Source: Gliomastix tumulicola | Taxonomy: Eukaryota; Ascomycota; Sordariomycetes; Hypocreales; Bionectriaceae | Direction of reading: 5' to 3' | Assembly (NCBI GenBank): GCA_001599755.1 | Contig: BCHX01000006.1 | Coordinates: 186,001 to 250,000, forward strand | Length of the DNA: 64,000 nucleotides | Part shown: positions 1 to 10,106 of the stretch, in pieces | Layout of the letters: every line of letters begins with the position of its first letter | How positions within the stretch are numbered: position 1 is the first letter of the stretch | Notes under the pieces: model-generated | Told to the model about the DNA's origin: nothing | The model's database searches: none | Seen by the model: the letters and a program-made list of their open reading frames with translations, nothing else | Made by a program: the position numbers and the translations under genes

Positions 1-701
1 GGCAGCCCGGCATTTTTCGAATGTTCTTTGCCCGACGACCCGCGCTTCTGCCATCCTTCCCTACCATCAGATGCGTTCATCGACTGCCAAACCAGACGGC
101 AGATGCTCCAGCTTTCCATGACCACGCATGAGAGATCGACCGAGATTTCACGCGGTTCTGCTGGAAACTGAGGATGCTCGCCATTGCCGCGCACGAGGAG
201 CATTTCCCCACTGGATTGATCATCTACAAATCCAGTCCACACACAATTTCTGTCCCATCCATGCGCCTCTGCCGTCATACACGTGGATACACACCCAAGC
301 TGATCACAAAATTGCGACCTCATTCTTAAATCTGCCTCGTATTTTCAAGAAGTCCCTATGATGATTACTGTCCAAAGCATGGCCAGACGACACTGCTGCC
401 AGCCATTTAGAGCGGTGATGCTGGCGTCTTGGCCGATCCGCGTGCGGGCATGCAAGCCGTCGATCTCATAGTAAGCATCAATACGGCAGCGTCATCATGG
501 TAGCCCACACATCCTTCTCCCGTGGCGTCGGACAGCGGTCAGCTTAGCATCATCAGGTGTCCCTCTACGCCCATCACCGTTAACCAATAGGCTTGCATAT
601 CGTCTCATGAACCCCTCTGACGCATCAATCATTGTATTAGGTAAACCAAATAGTTCCTCATAGACATAAATAAGCCACTAATACCCAAACATACACGCAC
701 A
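1..701. other. No gene recognised at left edge
   Basis: Short open frames only, none with recognisable protein character. The last part (about 620-701) is probably the 3' untranslated region of the minus-strand gene that ends at 702. Confidence 0.5.
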
Positions 702-1772
702 TCACCTCCTCCCATGCGTCGGACTTCCGGGCCCCTCCTCCCCATGTGACGGACTCGTGACACGCGAGACCTCGTCATCCCTCTCCGGAATCGTCGTGTT
801 CGCCAGCTCCGACGGCCGGTACACGCCATCATCGCCACCGTCCAGCTCCGTGTACGACGGCTGCTGCTGCTGGTGCTGCTGCTGAGGCTGATAGCCCCCG
901 TAGTGCTGATACCCGCCCCCACCGCCGCCATAAGCTGACGGCGGGAACCCGTTCTGGCCCATGGGAGGGCTCTGCCCGGGCAGGTACGGCGAGGGGGCGA
1001 AGCTGGCGTTGGACTGGGTGGTGCCGTCCCAGGACATGTGGCTGCTGAGGTGCTGCTGCTGCTGCATGCTGGGCGTGGACACGAAGGTGGCTGCGTAGGG
1101 CGAGGGCTGGCCGGCGCTGCCGCCGAACTGCTTGTCGAGCGGGGAGGACGCCATGGTGTGGTGAGGGGACTGCGGCTGGTGCTGATGCTGATGCTGATGC
1201 TGCTGCATGTCGGGCTGTGCGGCAGCAGTAGTAGTAGCAGTAGCAGCAGCTTCCTGCTGGTTCCTCTTCCGGCGCTTGAGGAAGAAGAAGACGAGGACGG
1301 AGATGATGCCGATGCCGCCCAGCGCCGCACCGACGCCGATGCCCGCCGTAGCACCCGTGGACAGCCCGCCGCCGCCGCCGCCATCCTTGTTGTAGTCGTC
1401 GGGGAGGAAGAGCGCCGCCAGCTTGTCGTCGTCATTCAGCTTCGCAGCGTAGAGCTCCCCGTCCGGACACTCGCCCTCGGCGCAGGGGTTCACGGCGCAG
1501 CAGCCCATGAAGGGCGGGTTGTTGGCCGCGCAGGTGTACCACTCCACGTCCGGGTCGTCCGAGACGCAGTCCTGCTTCTGCAGCTGGTTGTAGGAGTACT
1601 GGTCGAACGAGGTCGTGACCAGCTCGTCGTCCGGGCAGTTGCCGTCGTCCGTCTTGCACGGGTCGACGGTGCAGCAGCCGACGAAGCGGATGGGCTTCTT
1701 CTCGCAGACGTAGAACGAGCCCGTCGAGTTGGGGCAGGACACGCCGAAGCGGGACTGGACTTCGTGGGACAT
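702..1772 (-). CDS. Single-pass membrane protein with duplicated Cys-rich ectodomain
   Basis: Intronless, 356 residues from the ATG at 1772. The open frame continues upstream to 1961, but that part reads like untranslated leader. Residues 1-125 hold two copies of a Cys module. Each ends in a G-C-C-x3-P-C block (around residues 33-39 and 90-97) followed by an acidic C-P-D-x-E-L stretch. After a glycine run, residues about 142-165 form one hydrophobic membrane segment, followed by a basic KRRKR stop-transfer patch. The rest is a disordered cytoplasmic tail rich in Gln, His, Gly, Ser and Pro. No N-terminal signal peptide is visible from this start, so a reverse signal-anchor topology or an unseen upstream exon is possible. 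The layout resembles fungal surface sensors or wall-tethering proteins, but I do not recognise a named family. Confidence 0.75.
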   Translation of the reverse strand: MSHEVQSRFGVSCPNSTGSFYVCEKKPIRFVGCCTVDPCKTDDGNCPDDELVTTSFDQYSYNQLQKQDCVSDDPDVEWYTCAANNPPFMGCCAVNPCAEGECPDGELYAAKLNDDDKLAALFLPDDYNKDGGGGGGLSTGATAGIGVGAALGGIGIISVLVFFFLKRRKRNQQEAAATATTTAAAQPDMQQHQHQHQHQPQSPHHTMASSPLDKQFGGSAGQPSPYAATFVSTPSMQQQQHLSSHMSWDGTTQSNASFAPSPYLPGQSPPMGQNGFPPSAYGGGGGGYQHYGGYQPQQQHQQQQPSYTELDGGDDGVYRPSELANTTIPERDDEVSRVTSPSHGEEGPGSPTHGRR

Positions 1773-2755
1773 GGTGGTGGCCTCTGGAGCGGTGCTCGCT
1801 CGAGTCGGCTTCAGGTTGATGATATCCGATAGGGAGGGGGGGAACAGACGTAGAGAGTCAGGGTATGCAAGCCAATGCCACCGAGACCGAGTAGCGAAAA
1901 AGGACGTCTTGTGCTTGGGGTAAATCAGAGCATTGAAGGCACAAAGAACCAGACTGACCACACAAGGGGACAGAGAAGATGGAAAAGACGGGAAAGAAGA
2001 GGAGAAACACTCCAGGGTCTAAGCAAAGAATTTCTCTTGCGTCTTACCATGGGATGAACGCCGACCAAACACCCCCAAAAACACCAGGACAGGGCTGGCA
2101 GAGCTGACCAGCACCCTTGCCGTCACCGGATATTAGCCCACATCCTAACAGGGTCGCTAAGAAAGAAAGCAAGGGAGCAAAAAAGCTTGAAAGGCAGACC
2201 AAAAGTAGTGCGGCCACCCTTGACAGCGGACTATCATGGGTCAGAGGACCTTCAGTGCTGTTAGTGCTGACAGCGTAAGGCTGACCGCAGCCCTCATTAC
2301 CGACCATCGGTGTAGTAAGGGAAAAGGACTCAGGCCTACGCTACGGGCTGTACATGGGGTGGTGGTGGTGAGGTGGAAATGAACGTGATTTGCCCTTCGC
2401 TGGGACGAATTCTGGCTTATCAAGGATTCTCAGGTATGCTTGACCACCGACTGCTGCATTAGCTGCTGACATGGCTTGCAAGATCAGCGTATGAGAGCGA
2501 CCGAGGTGGAGGTCCAGAGTCTCTAGACTGGATATTTATACTTGAAAATAAGGCTAGCTGAACCTCTCCCCACGCCACTTACATCAACCCCCCCGGAACA
2601 TTGGCCCCAGTTCAGGCTCTGCTCCCTCGAGGGTCAGACCTCTAATTTTAGCTGGAGCATGGGATCGATATCCGACGCTGCCTTGGAGCAGCAATACAGC
2701 ATCAGCGTCCATCGTCCATTAGCTTCACCAAAAGACCAACTATCTTCGGCTGTGG
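1773..2755. other. Intergenic, no gene recognised
   Basis: This holds the 5' leader/promoter of the Cys-module membrane protein and the 3' flank of the alcohol dehydrogenase, both on the minus strand. I see no convincing coding stretch. Confidence 0.5.
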
Positions 2756-4100
2756 TCACATCTTCAGCACTGCTCTGTACCTGATCTTGTTCTCCTGGAG
2801 GCGCTGGAAGATCGTCTCGATCGTCTCGACACCCTCGTACTCGATCACCTCGACCAGGGGCTCCACCTTGTGCTTGGCCGAAAACCAGAGCATCTCGTGG
2901 TGGATGATTCGAGAGCCGACGATGCTGGAATGCAGCTTGTACGAGTTGAAGAAGACCGGTTCAGACCTGCGGCGCAGTCAGCCCCGGGGTTAGTTAGTAA
3001 GCGTAAATACATAACTACACATCTCTTCGGGCGGCCCGTATCGCATCCTGGGCCAGGTTCTAGAACTCACGGGAGACAGATCGGGCCGTGGATCGGGGCC
3101 GTGAGGGGCACGATTGTGCCATTCCGGGCGAGAAACTCCTTGACCATGACTCTGTGTGCATTACATTAGCAGCTGCTTCAATACTTTTTCTTTTTCTTTT
3201 TTTGGTAGCAGTCAGACCTTTCCCAGTCTGGGTACTGGCTTCCTGCCACAATCAGTACGTCGATAGGGGATTTTAATTGCTCGTGCATCTCGTCGGCCAG
3301 ATAAAATTCCGAGGCTCCCAATCGGTGTGCTTCGTCCTCCTTTGCAGCGGTGGTGCTGAAGACGACGACCTCTGCCCCCATCTTGGAGGCGTCTACAACA
3401 CACATCCGTCAGCGACTCTCTCTCTCTCTCTGTCAGATGGACAAGAGCACACTTACACTGGATGGCAAGGTGACCCAGGCCGCCGACGCCCAGGATCCCG
3501 ACTCGCTGGCCCGGCTTGACCGTGTCGCGCAGAGCGGAGTAGACCGTCACACCAGCACATTGCAGGGGCGCTGCCAGTTCGCTCGGCAAGCCCTCGGGAA
3601 TCCTGTCTGTGGCACTTGAACGTCAGTGCATAATCGGCAAAGGAGATTCAAGCCACACACGCACGCACGCTCGCACGCACGCACGCACGAAACTTACACA
3701 GAAAATTCTCCTTCCCGACGTAGTACTCCCCAAACGTCCCGTTGTCAAAGTCGCCCTCGCCCATATTGACGCGCCCGTAGCAGTGGATATCAAGACCGTC
3801 GCTGCAGTACTTGCACGCGCCGCAGGACCACCGATGCAGGCCTGCTCCGGCCCGTTCCCCGATCTTGAAATGCGTGACACGCGAGCCCACCGCCTCGACG
3901 ATGCCGACGCCTTCGTGACCAAGCGCGATTGGTGCACCGATGGCCGCGTAGACTGCGTCGCTGTGGCAGACACCCGAGTGGGTGATGCGAAGGAGGACGT
4001 CGTGCGGGCCGAGCTCTGGGACGGTCTTGGTGAAGGAGACGAGCTTGCCGTCCTCGACTCGCACGCCGGTGTATTCCTTTCCGGTGAGGCTGGACGCCAT
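2756..4100 (-). CDS. Zinc-dependent alcohol dehydrogenase (medium-chain)
   Basis: Five exons on the minus strand: 4100-3698, 3606-3457, 3392-3218, 3151-3071 and 2966-2756. All joins keep frame, giving 339 residues, normal for the family. Visible features, in order: a catalytic-zinc Cys in a C-H-S-D context, the GHEGVG signature, the structural-zinc cluster C-G-A-C-K-Y-C with a further Cys downstream, and a Rossmann loop GVGGLGHLAIQ. After the second beta strand the chain reads F-S-T-T instead of ending in Asp, which suggests NADP(H) rather than NAD(H). It should oxidise alcohols or reduce aldehydes in the cytosol; the substrate cannot be told. Intron 1 carries an ACGC microsatellite. The intron 3 donor (GTCTGA) is weak but is the one that restores frame. 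Confidence 0.88.
3655..3690. repeat. ACGC microsatellite in ADH intron 1
   Basis: Imperfect run of ACGC tetranucleotides directly next to the 5' splice site of the first alcohol dehydrogenase intron. Confidence 0.8.
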
Positions 4101-4865
4101 GATGAATGATTTAAGTCTGGTCGGTCGATAGTCCACGAGACAAATGTTTCTTAGGTGTTGTTGAAGGACCCATGAGGGAGGCAGACTTCCAGTCGCGGGG
4201 GGTCATATTATATCTACTGCCAACATCGGACGGTGTGATTCACGTCAAGTCAGCCCGTCTTGGCCAATGCGAGCTTGTCGATATGGCGATTCGGGCGCTT
4301 TACCGTGACTCACAGCCGTGTCGCTCGCTTGGTTGCTCATCTATCTGGCCTCCCGCCTGCTGCGAGCCGGCAGTTCCCTTGCTCGCTGCCCATGGAAAAG
4401 TCATTCGGGTCCTGATTGACCGCCCGCGCGAGCTTCAACAAATTACCAAGGTCAGTGACGAGCTGTGCTATGCGGAGAAAGTAGCCATGGGGGTACGTCA
4501 TAGGTAATCATCCATGATATGTATCATCGACTTTAAAAGGTTGTTGTCTTCAAGTCTCCTACCACAGCGTGCTGGACTGAGGGTAGCAGGTGCTCTCCCC
4601 AATACCAGCAGATCAGGTCATCCAAAAGATTCACCAGTAAAATCACAGAATATGCCAAGGGAACGAGCTGCAGATTGACAGGCTTAGATGACATTCAGAC
4701 CCGAGGCCAACGACAGAACACTACCTCCTGAAATGTGACATTGTTCCTTCCACCACATCCTGCCTCCATGTCTTCTTCCCGATCTCGATGCATCCCCCTT
4801 CCCAAAAAGTCTCTGCTTCAGTCTTCTCCCCTTATCCTCATGATGAACTCGGTCGTCAATTGAGC
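4101..4865. other. Intergenic, no gene recognised
   Basis: Promoter and leader of the alcohol dehydrogenase, then sequence with only short open frames and no recognisable protein. Confidence 0.5.
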
Positions 4866-5301
4866 TCAGCAGAGTAGTATGCGAAACAGCATCATCAGCC
4901 GCATGTCCAGCCTCCGAAGCGACCCGCCGCAGAACAACCCATCATGGAGCTCCAACGTCTCGACGATGCGAAGGACCAGCTCCCAGTACGCCGGCCGTCG
5001 GGAATGCAGACGCCCGAACTCAGCGTAGATGCGCATGCCTCGGATGGACCTGGACAGGTGCGCCTGGTAGCCCCTCATCTCGCGGAACCTCTACTCGCGA
5101 CGCGCGACCGCGTCGAGGAGCAGCTCGCGACCGGCCATTGCGCAGGAAGAGCCCACAGCAAATCCTTGCTATCAGTGCGCCGAGGAAGAAGACGAATATG
5201 GCGGTCCAGACGAAGTTTGCGGTGACGGGGAAGGGAAGTTGATCGGTGACGGTGGTGGTAAATCGGGTGCTGGTTACGGTTCGCACCAGGACTGGCTTCA
5301 T
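4866..5301 (-). CDS. Putative small one-TM membrane protein, frame broken or short intron
   Basis: Minus-strand frame starting at the ATG at 5301. The first 40 residues lead into a strongly hydrophobic segment (around residues 33-50, core F-V-F-F-L-G-A-L). The open frame then changes: a protein-like helical stretch with many Arg, Leu and Glu (R-F-R-E-M-R-G-Y, later Y-W-E-L-V-L-R-I-V-E-T-L) ends with a stop at 4866. The two parts join in frame if a 43-nt GT-AG intron (5131-5089) is removed, giving 130 residues. The donor GTCGCG is non-standard and the intron would be unusually short. Alternatively, the sequence inside this putative intron also reads as helix (R-E-L-L-L-D-A-V-A-R-R-E) and is then closed by TAG, which fits a one-base frameshift plus a nonsense change, i.e. 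a decayed gene. No known family recognised. Confidence 0.35.
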
Positions 5302-7182
5302 TCCTAATTTGTCTGCAAAAAATGAGCATCTGCCCGACGAGAAGCAGGGTGGAAATTGCGTTACCTTGATTCACACGCGGCGGACGTTCGGTACGGTTGT
5401 TGGGCGGGCGAAATTGGAGGACGCCGATGACGATGAGAGGACGATGAGGAAGGAGAAGAAGCAGGATGGAAATGAGATCAGGCGGGAGAGATTTTTTCAA
5501 ACTTGAGCGAAGGGGGGCGAGAATCTTCCATCGTTGCAGGTGATGAATGGCTCCTTCCTTGAGTGACAACGCACGGAGACAGACACGCACATTCGTTCAA
5601 TGAGGGCAGGAGTGTCAGCGCAAGAGGCAGACGAGGACGGGCGCTCTTTCCTCATTGATACAACCTTGGAAGAAATTCTGACAGGAAAGGGAAGAAACGA
5701 GGAGCATCTCTATTGCACAGCATTTTGCATTGAAATACTTGAGCGAATTCCAGAGAGCGATCTCAGGCAGGGGCCATCCAACAGTCACGCACATATTAGA
5801 AGAGTTGTGATACTCATCGTGAAGTCAGAACGCGATGACATATGATGGGGTGCCAAGTGGACTGAGGTGAGATGATCTCGTTGACTTACCAGGCCAACAT
5901 TTTGACCTCTGGGGCGACAATCTCTGATGCACTTGAGCATACTAGATTGACCACTGTTACCACTGTTCCCCCCTTCATGCCATTAAAAATGATGCCCGTA
6001 TCTATTCGTCCGCTGTGGTGGTCGATGTTCAAGTTGTTTGGCTTTGACGCGACGCGTTCTGGTCTAGGGTAGGCAAGATCGAAGCGACGGACGCCACGGC
6101 GGCTGGAAGACGACTCGGCCGGAATGACTTGAGATGACCAAGTTGATCCGGCGAGAATCCTCAGTGATCTGCAGTTAATCTACGAGGACGGCCTCGGTTG
6201 GGCATCTAATAATAAGCTTAGCACCTTACCTCGCGCCGAGCCAATCGCCCGTCATCGCTTGGCAGACACACGAAACGCCGAAACAACTGGCAGGCCAGAT
6301 CCGGATGGCGCCTGGAGGCAGCGAGCCCGAGCGGGCAGTGCTCAATTTCGACACCTGAGAACAATTTACCCGCTGTCAATCCCCTGCACCAGCCACTGAG
6401 CGTGCAGCGGGCGCCGTCGAATGAAATGGAGTGGCCGCCGATTGGCTCTAAGCGCCCGCGCCAACATGCAGAAACGCCCCAAGACGCCCCAGAAATGATC
6501 CGCCCGGCGGCTTTTCCCCATGACCGATCAGGCGTCCAGCACCAACCAAATCTCCCCACAGCCGCCGACCGGAAACCAAATGGGGCTGTCTCGACACGAC
6601 GCACCTCTCAGAGGCGCTGAGAGTCTCTCTGTCGCCAGTCGATGCCGCCAGACGCTGGCCATCCACCGCGTTTCAGGTCGGGAGACTTGGACTTGGCCTC
6701 GACAACGGCCCGCGGCTAAATCAGAGCGGCCAGCTGAACAGACGAAAGTGTTCGCCTTAGTTCCGGCGCGAAAGAATTTAAAGAAACACGGCCGCATGTT
6801 TCGTGGCCCCGTCTCGTCTGGTGTTCTTCATTAATTCATTTCCTTTTGTTCCCTTGGTTCCCCCCCGGGCTCTTCTGGTCTTGGGTGTTTGTGTGAGAAC
6901 TCTGTGTTTTTCATCCTCTCTTCATCTCTTTTCCTTCTACAGTCACTCTCGAAACGACTTACTTTCTTTCATTCTGTTCTGTTCGCTGCTGCTTCATACA
7001 GCCACCTCTCGCTACTTGGTGCTACATAATTTCTCCAGCTACTTCGTGCCGACTCGTTTTCCTTGTCCGCCATCATTCTCTGATACACTTCGATCGCTGA
7101 AACGAATTTTCTTACCTACTTCACATCCGATCAACGAGAAGACGAATTTCTTTACCCCGTCTGTTACGACAACACCGGTCAA
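5302..7182. other. Intergenic; promoter and pyrimidine-rich leader of the wall protein
   Basis: No recognisable gene in about 1.9 kb. The last 340 bases (about 6840-7182) are rich in C and T on the plus strand, as is common in strong fungal promoters and leaders, and run straight into the start codon at 7183. Confidence 0.5.
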
Positions 7183-9726
7183 ATGAGACCCATCTCACTT
7201 CTTACCGGCGCTCTGGTCGCTGGTACGGCCACCGCCGTAAGACTCCCTGTTCGCCAGTTCCCCAGGCGAGTGCTCGACCTCTTTGAGAGAACCGAGAACG
7301 TCGACCTTGGTGGTGATGGCACGCCTGAGAACCCACCTGTGGTGACACCGCCTCCGGTTGATGAGGGAGGCGAGACGCCCTCGCTGACGACCTCGACCAT
7401 CTTCACCACGTCTATCCACACTATCACAGATTGCGGTCCTGACGTCCCTGACTGCCCCAACGGCCCCATTCTCGTTACTGAGACGATTGCCATCTCTACG
7501 ACCATCTGCCCTATCACAAGCACCAACGCTGGGACCGAGGAGGTTCCCCCTCCTACGGACACTGCTGAGGTCCCTCCGCCTCCCCCTGTCGAGACTCCGG
7601 ATATTCCCACCGAGACTCTTCCTCCTCCGCCGCCGCCCCCAGTCGAGACGCCTCCTCCCGTAGAGACGCCTCCTCCGGGCGAGACACCGCCCCCTGTTGA
7701 GACTCCTCCTCCTCCTCCCGTAGAGACGCCTCCCCCCGGTGAGACACCACCTCCTGTTGAGACTCCTCCGACTCCCCCGCCGGTCGAGACTCCCCCGCCT
7801 GGCGAGACTCCCCCTCCTGTCGAGACGCCGCCCCCCGTTGAGACTCCTCCTCCGGTTGAGACTCCTCCCCCGGCGGAGACTACGCCGTCGATGACTACGT
7901 CGACCATCTTCACCACCACGACTCACACCATCACCGACTGTGGCCCTGAGCACCCTGAGTGCACGGAGCCTGGGACGACGGTGGTGACGGAGACGATTGC
8001 CATTTCGACCACCGTCTGCCCCATCACCGATGTTCCCGAGCCTACGGAGCCTGCTCCCGAGCCCCAGCCTACTCCCGAGCCTACTCCGGAACCTGAGCCC
8101 ACCCCCGAGCCCACTCCAGAGCCCGAGCCTACTCCTGAGCCTGCTCCCGAGCCTGAGCCTGAGCCGACTCCTGAGCCGACTCCCACGCCTGGTCCTACTA
8201 CCGACGAGTCTGCTCTCCCGACTGTCACCATCACCACCCCGAGCTCGCAGCAGCTTACCACGTCCACTATCTTCAGCACCACCACTCACACCATCACCTC
8301 GTGCGCTCCCGAGGTCCCGGATTGTCCTGCAGACTCCACTGTCATTATCACGGAGACTATCCCCGTTTCCACCACGATCTGCCCGATCACCGAGACGGAT
8401 GCGGAGGAGCCTACTGGCTCCCCCGAGCCCGAGCCCACTCCTGAGCCTACACCTGAGCCGGAGCCTACACCTGAGCCGGAGCCTACACCTGGTCCTGAGC
8501 CTGAACCTGAGCCGACTCCTGAGCCAGAGCCTACACCTGAGCCGGAGCCTACTCTGGGACCTGAGCCTACTCCCGAGCCAGAGCCCACTGATGAGCCGAC
8601 CCCGACGGAGACGCTCACAACGTCTACCATCTTCACCACCACCACTCGCACCGTCACAGATTGCGGCCCTGACGTCCCTGACTGCCCCAACGGTGGCTCC
8701 ACGACTGTTGTCACTGAGACCATTGCCATCTCTACCACGGTCTGCCCTATCGAGCCCACTCCCACCGATGAGCCCGATGACGATGAGCCTGACAACACCC
8801 TGCCCCCTCCTCCCGGCACTGAGCCCACGGAGACGCCCATCGAGACTGCCACGTCAGATGAGCTTCCCGAGCAGCCCACCTCTGAGGTGCCGCCTCCCGA
8901 GGAGACACCCTCCATCACTGTGACGGAGCCCGTGACGACGACTTTCATCAGCACGTCCACGATCTTCACGACATCGGTGTCGACTATCACGGACTGCGGG
9001 CCTGATGTGCCTGAATGCCCTGAGGGAGGAACGACGGTCGTGGTGACGCAGACGATCCCCGTGTCGACCACTGTGTGCCCTGTCACCGAAACGCTTCTGC
9101 CTCCTCCGCCGACGACGGACGTGCCTGAGACTCCTGATACGCCTGAGACTCCCGAGAACCCTGATACCCCCGAGACTCCTCAGAACCCTGATACTCCGGA
9201 TACTCCTGAGACTCCGGAGACCCCTGAGGTGCCTAACACTCCAGAGATCCCGGAGACTCCCGAGACGCCCGATGTTCCTGGGACTCCCGAGACTCCTGAG
9301 ACTCCTGAGAACCCTGATACACCGGATACACCAGAGACCCCAGAGACTCCTGATGTGCCCGACACTCCTGAGACCCCCAACGAGCCGGACGTGCCTGACA
9401 CGCCCTCTCCCGAGGAGCCGCCTGCTCCCACCCCGGGCCCCGACCAGCCCCAGCAGCCTCCCACTCCCGAAGAGCCTCTCCCCATCACCGAGGAGCCCAC
9501 CACTCCCCCGGTCGTCACTCCTCCCGAGGACAACCCGTGCACGCCCGGCACGCCCGGCTGCCCGCCCGAGGTCCCCGTCCCGACGACTCTCCTCCCTACG
9601 CCCATCACCCCTGGACCGTCTGAGACTCCCATCCTGACGCCTCCGCCCGTGGCTGGTGCTTCACGCTTCGGCAGCGGCTCGGTGGTGGCTATTGGTGCTG
9701 CTGTCTTCGCGGTCCTGTTGATTTGA
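7183..9726 (+). CDS. GPI-anchored Pro/Thr-rich cell-wall protein with five repeats
   Basis: Intronless, 847 residues. Residues 1-18 are a signal peptide, with a possible Kex2-type site (PRR) at 27-29. The body alternates two elements. One is a conserved block of about 44 residues (T-T-S-T-I-F-T-T near its start, then I-T-D-C-G-P, ending I-S-T-T-V-C-P-I), present five times at about residues 69-111, 237-279, 358-401, 478-522 and 589-633. The other is low-complexity linker: first P-P-P-V-E-T, then T-P-E-P-E-P, and last P-E-T-P-D-T-P repeats. Each block carries two to three cysteines in fixed places. The final 23 residues (small residues, then a hydrophobic run ending L-L-I) fit a GPI-anchor signal. 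Expected role: O-glycosylated surface or adhesin-like wall protein. The family has no name I can give with confidence. Confidence 0.85.
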   Translation: MRPISLLTGALVAGTATAVRLPVRQFPRRVLDLFERTENVDLGGDGTPENPPVVTPPPVDEGGETPSLTTSTIFTTSIHTITDCGPDVPDCPNGPILVTETIAISTTICPITSTNAGTEEVPPPTDTAEVPPPPPVETPDIPTETLPPPPPPPVETPPPVETPPPGETPPPVETPPPPPVETPPPGETPPPVETPPTPPPVETPPPGETPPPVETPPPVETPPPVETPPPAETTPSMTTSTIFTTTTHTITDCGPEHPECTEPGTTVVTETIAISTTVCPITDVPEPTEPAPEPQPTPEPTPEPEPTPEPTPEPEPTPEPAPEPEPEPTPEPTPTPGPTTDESALPTVTITTPSSQQLTTSTIFSTTTHTITSCAPEVPDCPADSTVIITETIPVSTTICPITETDAEEPTGSPEPEPTPEPTPEPEPTPEPEPTPGPEPEPEPTPEPEPTPEPEPTLGPEPTPEPEPTDEPTPTETLTTSTIFTTTTRTVTDCGPDVPDCPNGGSTTVVTETIAISTTVCPIEPTPTDEPDDDEPDNTLPPPPGTEPTETPIETATSDELPEQPTSEVPPPEETPSITVTEPVTTTFISTSTIFTTSVSTITDCGPDVPECPEGGTTVVVTQTIPVSTTVCPVTETLLPPPPTTDVPETPDTPETPENPDTPETPQNPDTPDTPETPETPEVPNTPEIPETPETPDVPGTPETPETPENPDTPDTPETPETPDVPDTPETPNEPDVPDTPSPEEPPAPTPGPDQPQQPPTPEEPLPITEEPTTPPVVTPPEDNPCTPGTPGCPPEVPVPTTLLPTPITPGPSETPILTPPPVAGASRFGSGSVVAIGAAVFAVLLI
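7387..9110 (+). repeat. Five ~44-residue coding repeats separated by Pro-rich linkers
   Basis: The five copies begin near 7387, 7891, 8255, 8614 and 8947. They are well conserved in protein with many synonymous differences, while the linkers vary in motif and length. This indicates repeated duplication followed by selection on the block. Confidence 0.8.
9140..9390 (+). repeat. Tandem P-E-T-P-D/E-T-P coding repeats
   Basis: Short tandem repeats of 9-12 bases based on actcctgag / gatacc units encode the last Pro/Thr/Glu linker of the wall protein. Such tracts are prone to length change. Confidence 0.75.
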
Positions 9727-10106
9727 TAGAGGATGCATGGCATATATACGGTTGAAAAGGAAGGAAGGGAAGGAAAGGGAGTTTTTTGTTTCATGAAAAG
9801 TCCTCGAGAGCAGAATGGTATCCGGGGCGTACGTGCCCACACTAATTTTTGTTTCATCTTATTTGCATTGTACATAGAGGTTATCTCGCGGCTTGGTTCC
9901 ATTTCAATATTATTTCATTATCATTACTCATCTTGGTACAATTTAGTTACTTGCTGTTGTCTCAGTCTAGTTTGAATATTCGGCGCCTCCTTGCCCGAGG
10001 TGGTTCGCAGCTCCAGTTCAGCTTCTGTACCAGAGATTATGCAAAAAGGATCTCAATCTCTTGCTCTTTACCTTTCTGCTCACGCCAGCCAGGACGGCGG
10101 TCCCTT
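9727..10106. other. Convergent 3' flanks
   Basis: The 3' ends of the wall-protein gene (plus) and the STAND-like gene (minus) face each other. An AT-rich stretch around 9840-9960 probably holds polyadenylation signals. No gene seen. Confidence 0.5.

Noticed and set aside
1038..1832. 264-codon plus-strand ORF opposite the Cys-module membrane protein
   Set aside because: Biased Val/Leu/Ala/Arg composition, mirror of the GC-rich sense gene, no recognisable domain.
7179..9086. Long antisense and alternative-frame ORFs (up to 364 codons) over the wall-protein gene
   Set aside because: They follow from the Pro/Glu/Thr codon repeats of the sense gene; translations are Gly/Ser/Val or Arg/Leu monotones without motifs.
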